Notes: a model not told the origin generated them from the letters alone. DNA of 64,000 nucleotides from Dendrobium chrysotoxum (GCA_019925795.1 CM034304.1:24878228-24942227), one strand, 5' to 3'; shown: positions 52,001 through 54,070, numbered from the stretch's first letter. A program made the numbers and translations.

Positions 52001-52990
52001 TCTTTTAATGGCCAATTTTATAAACTATTTTTTTACATTATACTCTAATCCAATTAAGCATGTTGAGCCTAAAAGATAGTTAAATGGTTTGCTTAAGAGA
52101 TTATTTATTAAAGTGTGATTCCTTTGGTGATTCATGTATTACTTATCCCAAGACAGTAATTGAAGAATGCATGTGGATGGTAAAGAAATTAATAAAACTA
52201 TCATCAAATATTGATTTCATATATTTGATGCTCTATTGGAAATGATATGTAGAGCTGTTATATTTTAAAAAATTGATCTAAAAAGTTGTTATCAAATAAA
52301 ACTTACTCTTGATGCTTTCTTCACATCTTATGTCAGTTTATCATCATAAGAAAATCAACTCATGTTAGCATTTAAAAAGTTGCATTCGCCCTAAACCTTA
52401 AGACTGTAAATCCCTGAATCTTAAACCCCAAACCCTAAGCCCTAAGCTAAAAACCCAACATAACCCTAAACCCCAAACCCTAAACTCCAAAACATAAATC
52501 CTGAACCCTAAATTCTAAACTCTAAACATCAAATAAAAGTAAGACGCTTGCCTCACTGCTTAATGCATTACAGCAAGGCGCTCTCCTAGGCACAGCTTGA
52601 AATGATGCACGCTTGGAAGGCGTGTGCGCTGTAATACCTTCACCTCGCCTTGCCTTACCCGAACATGGCCACCTTTAACAACACTGAACCTGTGTAAAAG
52701 GTGTATGCATTCAAGCTCTTCAAAACCCAAACTCGGGCATCTAACAAGGGCATCAAGTGTACTAAACCCAAGCAGCGAAATTTGGACCGCTTGGAAACTA
52801 TATCCAACAGTTCACCTTCAACTAAAAAAAATCCCTAATGTGCCAGTAGAGAACATGACTGAACATCAATGGAAAGAAATAAAATCATAAGAAGAAAGGG
52901 AATGAAGCGCGGCGAACTCACATAGTCGGTAAATGCGGCGCCAACGGCCATACTTTGCACCATCGTGTCGTCTAGCTCTGTAATCGACAT
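3853..52990 (-). CDS. Swd2/WDR82-like WD40 protein, 10 exons over 49 kb
   Basis: Seven-bladed WD40 protein of the Swd2 family (yeast Swd2, human WDR82, Arabidopsis S2La/S2Lb), a nuclear subunit of COMPASS-like H3K4 methyltransferase complexes. Exons on minus: 52922-52990, 20388-20488, 19533-19642, 19273-19339, 19081-19179, 17651-17767, 17443-17580, 17249-17330, 15739-15788, 3853-4008. All introns are GT..AG and phases agree (0,2,1,2,0,0,0,1,0). Spliced length is 989 nt, where 990 (329 residues plus stop, the usual family size) is expected. Conserved blocks seen: SLDFHRKEDLLVTASEDDSV, KHGTDRICFTHHPSS, RYFKGHK, GRPAVAYDQQGLVFAVA, GPFDTFLVGGDTAEV, GSGDGTLHAW, CLKWAPRRAMF, TFWIPN. The start fits the family N-terminus (MSITELDDTM), with no upstream in-frame ATG. 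One base is missing in exon 5, causing a frameshift and early stop: a pseudogene lesion or a sequencing error. Family assignment and exon structure are firm; functionality is open. Confidence 0.88.
4009..4619. other. intron 9, 3' part
   Basis: AT-rich intron sequence without recognisable genes. A (TA)n run at about 4619-4637 marks where the outer copia 5' LTR becomes unreadable. Confidence 0.5.
4620..4731 (+). repeat. partial 5' LTR of outer copia
   Basis: The segment from about 4637 aligns with the end of the 3' LTR (shared AAGAAGAATG, TTTACTG.ATCTA, TTTCTACA). It is directly followed by AATACCAGAGC, a diverged initiator-Met tRNA primer-binding site. The upstream LTR part is lost or too diverged to see. 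Confidence 0.5.
5100..5790 (+). pseudogene. outer copia gag zinc knuckle and pre-integrase region
   Basis: A CCHC knuckle (CQICGLT, then in a shifted frame GHSTAKC) lies at about 5209-5250. It is followed by the protease-to-pre-integrase stretch, with the best block ILRTGASTLPTLPVNFQLSQ and LISINHLTND at 5439-5560. Frameshifts and stops throughout. Confidence 0.6.
5949..6183 (+). repeat. 5' LTR of inner copia
   Basis: About 235 bp, starting TGTTAAATC. It shares long blocks with the 3' LTR (GGCTCACCTGGATTGCG, TATTAGAGCAATTATGTATG, CCCTCTCCAATTCTCTGAA). The 3' LTR has an extra block (CCCATATTTAGGTGGCTAAT), so the copies have diverged. Confidence 0.85.
6184..6196 (+). promoter_or_regulatory. 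primer-binding site (initiator tRNA-Met)
   Basis: TGGCATCAGAGCC follows the 5' LTR directly. It is one change from the classic plant copia primer-binding site TGGTATCAGAGCC. Confidence 0.8.
6213..7270 (+). pseudogene. inner copia gag
   Basis: Gag of the UBN2-type copia family, broken into pieces. LFEVVSIYETYLKEKGKMNH is followed by GVGPKEEDHNF and a stop at about 6626. Another block reads WQELSHYRCIETNCPEDAAI, KNFIEKDRVYDFLERLNAEL (6855-7070). A CCHC zinc knuckle CSYCKKSRHTKETC is at about 7188-7229. Stops and frame changes rule out function. Confidence 0.75.
7480..9110 (+). pseudogene. inner copia pol, N part (protease, integrase)
   Basis: The aspartic protease motif DSGATDHM is at about 7500-7523. 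Integrase core blocks include HSDIW (about 8080-8096), FIDDCIRVSWIFLLK (8140-8185) and a PQQNRVAERK block (8357-8388). The post-integrase stretch at 8506-8787 has CTAYVHIH and FVGYSSTHEGYKFYHPSTKK. Frames change repeatedly. The reading FVSFHNFSPSHKNFLITL is cut at 9110 by the Harbinger-like insertion and resumes at 10165 (NDIHIPNDIS). Confidence 0.75.
9111..10161. mobile_element. Harbinger/Tourist-like non-autonomous element, 1051 bp
   Basis: Ends GGTGCTGTTTGGTTGCC and its complement GGGGCTGTTTGGTTTGC, with TAA on both sides (9108-9110 and 10162-10164). Removing the element and one TAA restores the copia pol reading frame exactly, which proves the boundaries. Subterminal parts hold repeated GTAAAGTAAA motifs on both strands. 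The middle is a GGTGG-rich minisatellite. No transposase is present. Confidence 0.88.
9459..9955. repeat. GGTGG-rich minisatellite
   Basis: About 500 bp of GGTGGTGGCC/GGTGGTCAAAGG variants with a higher-order period of about 110 bp: the block GTCGACGGTGGCCAGAGGTG at 9701 recurs with one change at 9811. It is strongly purine/G-biased on plus. Long open frames arise here on both strands only because the repeat lacks stops; the Trp/Gly/Val-rich products are not credible proteins. Confidence 0.9.
10162..11700 (+). pseudogene. inner copia pol, C part (RT, RNase H)
   Basis: RT begins near 10205 (MHVLEKNNTWEI-like), with LDVKNAF at about 10498-10518, KALYGLK at 10611-10631 and the catalytic VYVDD at about 10757-10773. 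RNase H shows YTDADYAGLP (11246-11275), NAEAEYRAMALEIYELLW (11362-11418) and TKHIEVDRHFIKEKL (11531-11575). The end has the usual HVSSKD.YADILTK. Several in-frame stops. Confidence 0.8.
11718..11992 (+). repeat. 3' LTR of inner copia
   Basis: Preceded by the polypurine tract GAGGGGGAG (11709-11717). It starts TGGCTCACTTGG and ends AATTTAACA before the GATAT duplication. 275 bp; its 5' edge carries a partial internal repeat (GGCTCAC.TGGATTGCG twice). Confidence 0.8.
11998..13467 (+). pseudogene. outer copia integrase and RT, 5' part
   Basis: Resumes right after the inner copia. Integrase: FIDYFLRIYWVCPKNK (12013-12060), LGRPNIPK.NGVAECKNRT (12211-12269), LLYNHKSNNLNLTVFGCAC (12390-12450). RT: SPIAKMPTICIF and QLDTYNAF (13236-13330), then KALYELKQ-like sequence to 13467, where an RTE fragment is inserted. 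Many stops and frameshifts. Confidence 0.7.
13468..13565 (-). mobile_element. RTE LINE 3' fragment
   Basis: About 98 bp matching the 3' terminus of the RTE LINEs elsewhere in the window: on minus, GGATTCATGTAGCCGACCCC, then the CCCA..TGGG hairpin, AAAGGCTTGATG and a TTG-rich tail. It is flanked by a 12-bp duplication with one mismatch (AGTTGCTACACT 13456-13467, AGTTACTACACT 13566-13577). It inserted into the outer copia RT. Confidence 0.75.
13578..14672 (+). pseudogene. outer copia RT end and RNase H
   Basis: RT continues with AFKQACVDHSL-like sequence and ILIYIDDLLLTKNEP (13660-13704), then FRNLGDISHF-like sequence. RNase H blocks: KLYRHLVGSL (about 13950-13980), HAYSDTNWADD (14142-14174). 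A 55-bp near-duplicate stretch (TACTCAAAGAATTTCAAATT) occurs at 14335-14356 and 14384-14407. Frames broken. Confidence 0.65.
14673..15446 (+). repeat. 3' LTR of outer copia, split by solo LTR
   Basis: Begins TGATAACAGC after a CCTGCGGGGAGA purine-rich run and ends TTTCTACA. Without the nested 511-bp solo LTR it is about 258 bp. The last 90 bp align with the partial 5' LTR at 4637-4731. Confidence 0.6.
14886..15396 (-). mobile_element. solo LTR, gypsy chromovirus-type
   Basis: A 511-bp solo LTR flanked by the 5-bp duplication ATCTA (14881-14885, 15397-15401). Read on minus it starts TGTTAGGCCGG and ends CCTATCA. It shares blocks with the LTRs of the gypsy element at 29037 (GACGATCCTCCTCTCGAATT, TGGGGTCCAC-type, GGGCTCTAG). 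The perfect duplication with no internal region implies LTR-LTR recombination after insertion. Confidence 0.85.
15739..15788 (-). CDS. Swd2-like exon 9
   Basis: A 50-bp exon encoding GSGDGTLHAWNVYMRNE, one WD-repeat strand. Acceptor ACATACAG, donor GTTAAT. It is followed by the 11.7-kb intron 9. Confidence 0.88.
15789..17248. other. intron 8 of the Swd2-like gene
   Basis: Plain AT-rich intron. I see no transposon or nested gene; the short open frames in it lack motifs. Confidence 0.6.
17249..17330 (-). CDS. Swd2-like exon 8
   Basis: Encodes RCGFNLEPSLNTTTESTFTP then DGKYVVS plus one base. Acceptor TTACGCAG, donor GTATAT. Confidence 0.9.
17443..17580 (-). CDS. Swd2-like exon 7
   Basis: Encodes GPFDTFLVGGDTAEVCDIKF and on to LDAYCGDK, 46 codons, phase 0. 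Only a 70-bp intron separates it from exon 6. Confidence 0.9.
17651..17767 (-). CDS. Swd2-like exon 6
   Basis: Encodes GILRLRGRPAVAYDQQGLVF and on to DSRSYDK, 39 codons, phase 0 at both ends. Acceptor CGCCAG, donor GTGTAC. Confidence 0.9.
18291..18355 (+). pseudogene. captured mitochondrial-carrier-family fragment
   Basis: Encodes GSGIIAQLITYPLQT, matching the first transmembrane motif of peroxisomal NAD/nucleotide carriers of the SLC25 family (the family reads GGGIIAQLxTYPLQTVNTRQQT). Similarity ends right after LQT, probably at the capture edge or an intron. Identification rests on this short but distinctive motif. Confidence 0.55.
18740..18905 (-). pseudogene. captured plant GPAT acyltransferase fragment
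   Basis: Minus-strand reading RPLTRNHATDVARISDLHRR, then VVCLEGTTCHELFLLRFS and PLFE. This matches acyltransferase motif III (CPEGTTCREPFLLRFS) of the land-plant glycerol-3-phosphate acyltransferases that make cutin and suberin precursors. After ...LFE the sequence runs into GTTATAATTT, consistent with a retained intron donor, so the capture was from genomic DNA. Only about 50 codons remain, too few for enzyme activity. Confidence 0.75.
19081..19179 (-). CDS. Swd2-like exon 5, frameshifted
   Basis: Encodes (R)VVSLCMSPINDS, then, after a +1 frame change, MSGSLDHSVRIWDLRVNACQ. At about 19140-19144 the minus strand reads AGTTTATG where the family needs four T residues (Ser-Phe-Met). The missing T leads to a TGA before the exon ends. 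Splice sites are intact (acceptor GTAG, donor GTCAGA). Confidence 0.85.
19273..19339 (-). CDS. Swd2-like exon 4
   Basis: Encodes ESLRYLSMYDNRCLRYFKGH then KK, with acceptor TTATCAG and donor GTGTTG. 67 bp, ending with two bases of the Arg codon completed by exon 5. Confidence 0.88.
19533..19642 (-). CDS. Swd2-like exon 3
   Basis: Encodes LLKTMYHKKHGTDRICFTHH and on to YNLESTN. Acceptor CTGCAG, donor GTTGAT. Both ends split codons and match the neighbouring exons. Confidence 0.9.
19643..20387. other. intron 2 of the Swd2-like gene
   Basis: AT-rich intron with no gene or clear transposon. Confidence 0.6.
20388..20488 (-). CDS. Swd2-like exon 2
   Basis: Encodes GGSITSLDFHRKEDLLVTAS and on to NIVDA, the first WD repeat. 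Acceptor TTTTCCAG, donor GTAAGC. Ends with two bases of a split codon. Confidence 0.9.
20565..21605. mobile_element. putative non-autonomous DNA element with CCGGTT-rich ends
   Basis: A very AT-rich core of about 800 bp is bracketed by segments dense in ACCGGTT/AACCGG motifs (left 20570-20660, right 21425-21590). The right end alone has inverted copies of GGTTCAACCGGTTGAACC-like sequence. The outer ends (GTTGTGAAAACCGG and TTTTAAAACATTG) resemble known plant repeats, but a clean inverted repeat and target duplication are not evident. Confidence 0.35.
21640..22450 (+). pseudogene. heavily decayed RTE-type LINE remnant
   Basis: Faint plus-strand RT similarity: GVFKNKG near 22170, CDNYKGIKA near 22213, FGFREGIS near 22315, then KTKKG. 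These parallel the FKNKGD..NYRGIKL..QFGFMPGRS blocks of the well-preserved RTE at 41189. No continuous frame. Confidence 0.4.
22457..25655 (-). mobile_element. RTE-clade LINE, nearly full length, decayed
   Basis: On minus it runs from an endonuclease start (QIGTWNISTLTSKLMKL, about 25600) through RT (FIDLEKLYDKVSREVLWRVL at 23514-23455; a DD-like active-site region near 23230) to the C-terminal domain (LLCDRKVPLKLEEKFYRMVV, 22950-22890) and a 3' tail rich in TTG. A shorter RTE copy (25021-25448) interrupts it near the 5' end. Frames are broken in many places. A single-ORF APE-RT layout with a TTG-type tail is typical of plant RTE elements. Confidence 0.75.
25021..25448 (+). mobile_element. 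RTE LINE 3' fragment, 428 bp, 10-bp TSD
   Basis: 5'-truncated RTE copy with perfect flanking repeats TTACCTGAAT (25011-25020 and 25449-25458). It retains an intact C-terminal reading (LRWMSGFTLRDIIRNEHIRE to RKRIHVADPT, 25078-25404), the CCCACGTAGTGGG hairpin at about 25397-25410 and a (TTG)n(TCG)n tail. Its recognisable 5' end is TTGGCCATTAAAAGAGAAGC, the same start as two other copies in the window. Confidence 0.88.
25660..26611. other. unassigned intron 1 sequence
   Basis: No gene seen. A weak tRNA-like stretch (TTAGTACAACGGCCC then GTATTCAAGCC) at about 25694-25750 could be another SINE relic, but it lacks a target duplication. Confidence 0.4.
26620..27633. mobile_element. non-autonomous hAT element
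   Basis: A 1014-bp element with terminal repeats CATCGTTTAAAATTGCGCAA / CAAGGTTTAAAATTGCGCAA and a perfect 8-bp duplication ATATTTAG (26612-26619, 27634-27641), the hAT hallmark. Subterminal regions on both sides carry many copies of the palindromic motif GAGGCTTACGCCTC. The interior has no hAT transposase; a 68-codon frame at 27089-27295 has no recognised similarity. Confidence 0.88.
27780..28070 (+). pseudogene. RTE remnant, 5' half (split by gypsy)
   Basis: Reads SKTKTNYMIYKFNECDIKN (27918-27977) and RHDNFIYL (28020-28050), matching the SRTKTEYMECNF...FRYLGSI stretch that follows the RTE reverse transcriptase. The expected continuation is found 22 kb downstream at 49991. Confidence 0.45.
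28080..28450 (-). repeat. partial LTR of the Tat-like gypsy
   Basis: Homologous to 49130-49420: shared ACAACACACACAAGATCAAG-like, TTGAAATAATC.ACTATG, GCACTT..T.GTCTC and AGCAGA.GAATGAT-like blocks in the same order. It breaks off near 28450, directly against the RNase H region. Confidence 0.5.
28490..28930 (-). pseudogene. Tat-like gypsy RNase H region
   Basis: Minus reading REEYRPQRLIYYISKILSDK and IALLLVFSVRKLRPYF (28916-28780), KWPVELGELALTF (about 28696-28658) and WILYVDGTSY (about 28567-28538), all RNase H/archaeal-type RNase H blocks of Tat-lineage gypsy elements. Stops in between. Confidence 0.65.
29037..29532 (+). repeat. 5' LTR of chromovirus-like gypsy
   Basis: Starts TGTTAGACAGTCC, ends TTTCCTATCA; about 496 bp. 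It matches 35692-36186 over nearly its full length, including GAACGATCCTCCTCTCGAAT and ATTTTCCTTCCAC.TT. The spread of substitutions and small indels indicates an old insertion. Confidence 0.85.
29533..29548 (+). promoter_or_regulatory. primer-binding site, tRNA-Met type
   Basis: ATTTGATATCAGAGCG follows the LTR; TGATATCAGAGC is one change from the canonical TGGTATCAGAGC. Confidence 0.7.
29683..30960 (+). pseudogene. chromovirus-like gag
   Basis: Starts at ATG 29683 (MAAKKVDSLEE, then a stop), continues QIKATVEDRISSMEDKFSNL (29735-29794), changes frame near 29975, and carries a CCHC-type knuckle CFRCDEKHTPGHRC at 30873-30914. The retrotransposon gag middle (30240-30660) is recognisable but interrupted by stops. 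Confidence 0.7.
30980..31500 (+). pseudogene. chromovirus-like aspartic protease
   Basis: VVVLIDSGATHSFISNQIVD at 31090-31149 is the gypsy protease active site (DSGAT). VREDFLPLEL is followed by a stop and VILGMK at about 31300. In-frame with the gag end before breaking. Confidence 0.8.
31575..33022 (-). mobile_element. long solo LTR, copia-type, 1448 bp
   Basis: Interrupts the chromovirus pol. Read on minus it starts TGTTGTGACTCGAGCTCACG and ends CCAATTCATCA; GGGG flanks both sides (31571-31574, 33023-33026). The start (..TTTTTGATGATAACAAA) resembles long LTRs of plant copia elements. It has no coding region. It holds an array of GATCGTACAGTACGATC-like palindromes at about 32305-32710. Confidence 0.65.
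33100..33955 (+). pseudogene. chromovirus-like reverse transcriptase
   Basis: Blocks in order: SVWPYRYPQSQKDEIEKLIR (33172-33230), CMDYRALNKETMPHKFPIPM (33315-33374), INLKSGYHQI (33422-33451), MSFGLTNTPATFQSLMNRVF (33521-33580), VLIFFDDIPVYS (33604-33639, the catalytic FxDD with Pro for the usual Leu), FLGLTGYYRRFVRGY (33855-33899). Frame changes near 33310, 33515 and 33775. Confidence 0.85.
33956..34385 (+). pseudogene. chromovirus-like RNase H
   Basis: AVEMDASGYKLGAILMQSHR (34042-34101), ERELMAIALVIQKW then a stop (34159-34202), LLGRHFIVRTDQQSLKYLLE (34209-34268), RWMSKLLGYDY (34295-34327). The catalytic Asp-Ser context (MDASG, RTDQ) is kept. Confidence 0.75.
34540..35691 (+). pseudogene. 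chromovirus-like integrase and chromodomain
   Basis: Zinc-binding region HGSAVGGHSGVQKTYRRLA (34608-34664); core block WEKISMDFIDGLPRSDEF (34800-34853); then a frame-broken core. The 35256-35690 frame has the GPY/F-type region (LAPRYFGSYEILEKIGAIAY, 35362-35421) and YPVFYVSQL. It ends with VLIKWNILPDYDTTWEP (35605-35655), a chromodomain-like signature, which reads into the 3' LTR. Confidence 0.75.
35692..36186 (+). repeat. 3' LTR of chromovirus-like gypsy
   Basis: Starts TGAGGACAATCCAGCC and ends TTTCCTATCA, 495 bp, homologous to the 5' LTR. The first six bases differ from the 5' copy. The pol frame runs across the pol-LTR junction and I see no clear polypurine tract. Confidence 0.8.
36187..36800 (-). 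pseudogene. Tat-like gypsy reverse transcriptase part
   Basis: On minus: a VYVD block near 36508, then CSFGVKF-like and RGIELNPEKIRA-like sequence (36400-36320), the RT end of Tat-lineage gypsy. The catalytic second Asp is replaced by a stop. The RNase H continuation lies at 28930, on the other side of the chromovirus. Confidence 0.6.
37447..37752 (-). pseudogene. Tat-like gypsy protease region
   Basis: A 101-codon frame with SIIFDDFDIDEIQILYQDLL and VKRILIDNGSSVDIMFYSIF. The D-N-G-S-S active-site variant after an FDD.D..I..PH.D-type block is characteristic of Tat/Athila-type gypsy proteases. Confidence 0.75.
37800..38510 (-). pseudogene. Tat-like gypsy gag, C-terminal part
   Basis: Minus reading NAIHNFAHLTRPFVE (38475-38430), GESLKEYFQKISFETCQILR (38385-38330), and a knuckle-like YCNFHQNHGHAIKACRQLKE (37945-37885). 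Stops separate the blocks. Gag continues upstream at 48361, beyond the L1 insertion. Confidence 0.65.
38511..39875. repeat. unassigned repeat with GCGCCGCGGCGC motifs
   Basis: No coding similarity. From 38775 to 39050 it has repeated near-palindromes such as GGAGCGCCGCGGCGCTAGAC in an AT-rich context. The following 800 bp look like LTR or untranslated leader sequence. It may belong to the L1 insertion or be a separate non-coding insertion in the Tat-like gag. Confidence 0.4.
39876..40345 (+). pseudogene. possible L1 ORF1 start
   Basis: Two overlapping frames (39878-40090, 40059-40292) rich in Lys, Ala and Val, of the low-complexity kind seen at the N-terminus of plant L1 ORF1. Position upstream of the L1 ORF1 core suggests this, but no motif proves it. 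Confidence 0.3.
40360..42660 (+). mobile_element. RTE LINE, best-preserved copy
   Basis: Inserted in L1 ORF1. It lacks most of the endonuclease. The RT/C-terminal part has two long overlapping frames, 41447-42025 and 41964-42587, separated by one frameshift, plus a stop at 41425. Blocks: WCMLFADDILLVD (41848-41888) with the catalytic FADD, FIDLEKAYDKVSREVLW, LGLHQRSTLSPYLFALVMD. The C-terminal LRWMSGFTLRD..LRWF..RG..DDPVR block and the CCCCACGTAGTGGG hairpin (42614-42627) precede a GTTG-rich tail. Target duplications are unclear. Confidence 0.85.
41189..42587 (+). pseudogene. RTE reverse transcriptase, one frameshift
   Basis: Reads GPDDIPIEVWKCLGDEGISW, IPIFKNKGDAQDCANYRGIK, a stop, then the RT core from QFGFMPGRSTMEVIHLLRGL to the FADD motif, the thumb, and the RTE-specific C-terminal domain to the end of the element. 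An early stop (41425) and one frame change (about 42000) inactivate it. Confidence 0.85.
42662..43180 (+). pseudogene. L1 ORF1 (DUF4283 / CCHC)
   Basis: QVRDVILQGQPLAGHIIGID, SPTSLQGMTSPLWVCF, KIASGIGQPLSMDLQIAEW, a stop, then MCIRVDLSKKLATGILIQGL and AVEYEGISDLCFQCAQIGHK. This is the DUF4283 plus zinc-knuckle arrangement of plant L1 ORF1; the last knuckle Cys is lost. Confidence 0.8.
43836..45669 (+). pseudogene. L1 ORF2 endonuclease and RT N-part
   Basis: Begins IIFMWNYRGD (43841), the WNCRG-type APE start. DFDCILFQEDKRGGKKITDS and LHNLSSCGPKYTWGNNK at 44249-44397 match the APE catalytic blocks. RT entry: PGMDGITVSFFTNF (45205-45246) and FLSSIISEEQGVFIPNKSIT (45442-45501), KGLMALKVDMEQACYHMSCK (45561-45620). 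Several stops and frameshifts. Confidence 0.75.
46175..46579 (-). mobile_element. RTE LINE 3' fragment
   Basis: About 405 bp in L1 ORF2, minus-oriented, starting (5' end) TTTGCCATTAACAGAGAAGC and ending with a (GTT)n tail (46175-46190). It contains the C-terminal LRWMSGFAL and PSDYPV-like blocks and the 3' hairpin in diverged form. L1 reading LIQTVNAKKK resumes across the junction. Confidence 0.8.
46600..48110 (+). pseudogene. L1 ORF2 C-part with RNase H
   Basis: IPRALLSELEKQSCNFLRNK (46664-46723) and ARLAWNFLNQPGLMLHKCLY (46829-46897) precede a zf-RVT-like region. RNase H: PPLLGWLKANDDGALLSSYK (47803-47862), VIIRDDQGTLIIATGHPLEY (47872-47931). In the first block a DD replaces the usual VDGA. 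Broken frames. Confidence 0.7.
48361..48800 (-). pseudogene. Tat-like gypsy gag, N-terminal part
   Basis: Minus reading MDTPSDVRDELRCLVQE (about 48645-48595), then IDSYDGSSDPNEHINHHRTI (48470-48420) and CQIFPTT (48384-48364). The YDG.SDP.EH block is the retrotransposon gag entry of Tat-type gypsy; the chain stops where the L1 inserted. Confidence 0.6.
49062..49990 (-). repeat. 5' LTR of the Tat-like gypsy
   Basis: About 929 bp. On minus it starts TGTTATCAGAAAATCC and ends CCCAATATCATAACA (short inverted ends TGTTAT/ATAACA). Its plus-left half is homologous to 28080-28450. Just beyond it on plus, RTE similarity begins. Confidence 0.6.
49991..50335 (+). pseudogene. RTE remnant, 3' half (split by gypsy)
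   Basis: TFYKIETRSTILY.YECWVV at about 50028-50088 matches the EKFYRTVVRPAMLYGAECW block of RTE elements. It continues the remnant at 27780-28070, so the Tat-like gypsy inserted in this RTE. The flanking five bases are TATCA; a left copy was not located. Confidence 0.45.
50336..51018. other. unassigned intron 1 sequence
   Basis: No gene or transposon recognised. T-rich with CTTTGTTGG/GGTTCTTTG-type short repeats near 50460-50600. Confidence 0.4.
51019..51390. repeat. two-copy tandem duplication, ~185 bp
   Basis: 51019-51200 and 51213-51390 share AAAATTGTA, AAATTTCTATGCTAAATTCC, AAACTATCA.TTGGGGCAAA, CTAATTTTCATAATGGATCA and TTACATTGATGTTATATA in the same order and orientation. Confidence 0.8.
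51626..52015 (-). mobile_element. RTE LINE 3' fragment
   Basis: About 390 bp; on minus it begins TTGGCCATTAAAAGAGAATC and ends in a hairpin-like CCCCACGCAGTGGG and (TTG)n tail. Flanks show an imperfect repeat (AATTTTTTAC / AATTTTATAAAC). It interrupts decayed sequence just before the gypsy RT scrap. Confidence 0.8.
52110..52380 (+). pseudogene. gypsy reverse transcriptase scrap
   Basis: Reads KEINKTIIKY.FHIFDALLE then CRAVIF.KIDLKSCYQIKLT (52176-52315), matching the RAINKITIKYRFPIPRLDD..GAVIFSKIDLRSGYHQI stretch of gypsy RT. Upstream VIHVLLIPRQ fits the preceding block. Frames change; no LTRs seen. Confidence 0.55.
52389..52530. repeat. degenerate telomere-like (CCCTAAA) repeat
   Basis: About 140 bp with some 15 variants of CCCTAAA/CCCAAACCCTAA, the plant telomere heptamer on this strand. 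Interstitial, 0.4 kb inside intron 1 from exon 1. Confidence 0.75.
52550..52921. other. intron 1, 5' end
   Basis: Contains GCTTGCCTCACTGC/CGCCTTGCC-type motifs near 52555-52660, reminiscent of hAT subterminal repeats, and otherwise unremarkable intron sequence up to the exon 1 donor. Confidence 0.35.
52922..52990 (-). CDS. Swd2-like exon 1
   Basis: Encodes the first 23 residues (MSITELDDTMVQ.. to ..FTDY), then donor GTGAGT. It ends in phase 0 and joins exon 2 to give FTDYGGSITSLDFH, as in the family. It lies 32.4 kb from exon 2. Confidence 0.85.
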
Positions 52991-53264
52991 GCTTCGCCGC
53001 CTTATCGTGAGGAAGTAATAGTTCTTCCAAAAAAAAAACTCTAAAATCAACGTTTCAGGAGCAGCGGACCCAAAATCACGTCTGATAAAATTTACCAGTG
53101 TCGATTCACTCGATTGAGAATGGACATGTCCGCGAACAGGACATGAAAGAGGGCACAGCCCTGATCGGGATTTGAGGGAAGAAATAAATCAAATATTCAC
53201 ACTAACCCTATTCGTGTAAATAGCCCTTTTTTTAACCTACTGGATAGGTCTCTAAAAAATTTAT
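52991..53264 (-). promoter_or_regulatory. 5' leader and core promoter region of the Swd2-like gene
   Basis: The 274 bp between the ATG and a MULE terminus. On minus, an 11-codon upstream frame starts ATGTCCATTCTC (about 53129) and ends at TAA about 53094, if transcription begins above it. A GGACATG/CATGTCC inverted pair sits next to it. No convincing TATA box is seen. Position only; no direct evidence of the transcription start. Confidence 0.4.
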
Positions 53265-53924
53265 GAGAAATTTACATACATACTACTATATATTTATCAT
53301 TTTACATATTTAATACCGCATTTATTAATATTACACTTATACCACTCAAATTCCTATTTCATCTCATTTCTACCACTCTGTCTACCGCATACATCACGAC
53401 GTCTTCTTCCCGCTGATTAACGATATCTTCCAGTTTTTCATTTTAGGGCATCAACGGGTGAAGTTGAGGGGGATAACGCTATTGAGGTTGGACCTCTTCA
53501 CAATCCAAGATAAAAGAATAAAAATTTTGCTTCGATTTGAGATGTAGATGATAGAAGCATGTTTCGACTTTCCCTTCACGCCATTGAGGTCGGACCGCTT
53601 ATGCAGAAATAATTCTTTCGAGTTTAAGCAGATATGTTGAGATTTTTACTTGGATTGATTTCTGTTTAGTTAATTTTTTTTCCCTTCACGCCATTGAGGT
53701 CGGACCTCTTCACAATCACTTGATTTTTTTTTTCTGTTTTTACTTGGATTGATTTCTTAGGATTAAGTGGACTGTGTTGTGCTGCCAAAACGTCTTCTTC
53801 TTTTTTCACGGTTTTAACTGGCTCCGCTTGTTAGCATTAAGTGGAGTGTGTTGACAGAATTTTTTTTGCAGTTATAATGAGTTCTTCAAATTCATCAATT
53901 GTGAGAGCCAGGCGGCATCAATCC

Positions 53925-54070
53925 CAAGTATATTGTCATTGTCACCTCAAATGTGTTTTGTTTACCTGCCGCCAAGGACCAAATAGTTGAAGACAATTTT
54001 ATAGGTGTATTTGTAATCAAAGTGATGATGATTGCCATTACTTTAAATGGGTTGATGAACAGGAAGAGCC
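53925..54070 (+). pseudogene. GRF-type zinc finger scrap
   Basis: YCHCHLKCVLFTCRQGPNS, stop, RQFYRCICNQSDDDCHYFKW then VDEQE. The C.C..K......T...N..R.FYRC......CHYFKWVDE pattern is that of zf-GRF domains, frequent in plant transposon-associated proteins. One stop and no ATG context. Confidence 0.6.

Noticed and set aside
52389..52530. A true telomere or chromosome end
   Set aside because: The repeats are degenerate and bounded by gene sequence on both sides.
52624..52890. An 88-codon frame next to exon 1
   Set aside because: It is antisense to intron 1, contains no known motif, and partly overlaps hAT-like repeats.
52835..53050. A longer N-terminus for the Swd2-like protein
   Set aside because: The upstream in-frame codon at 53050 is TTG, not ATG, and the family starts at MSITELDD-like sequence.
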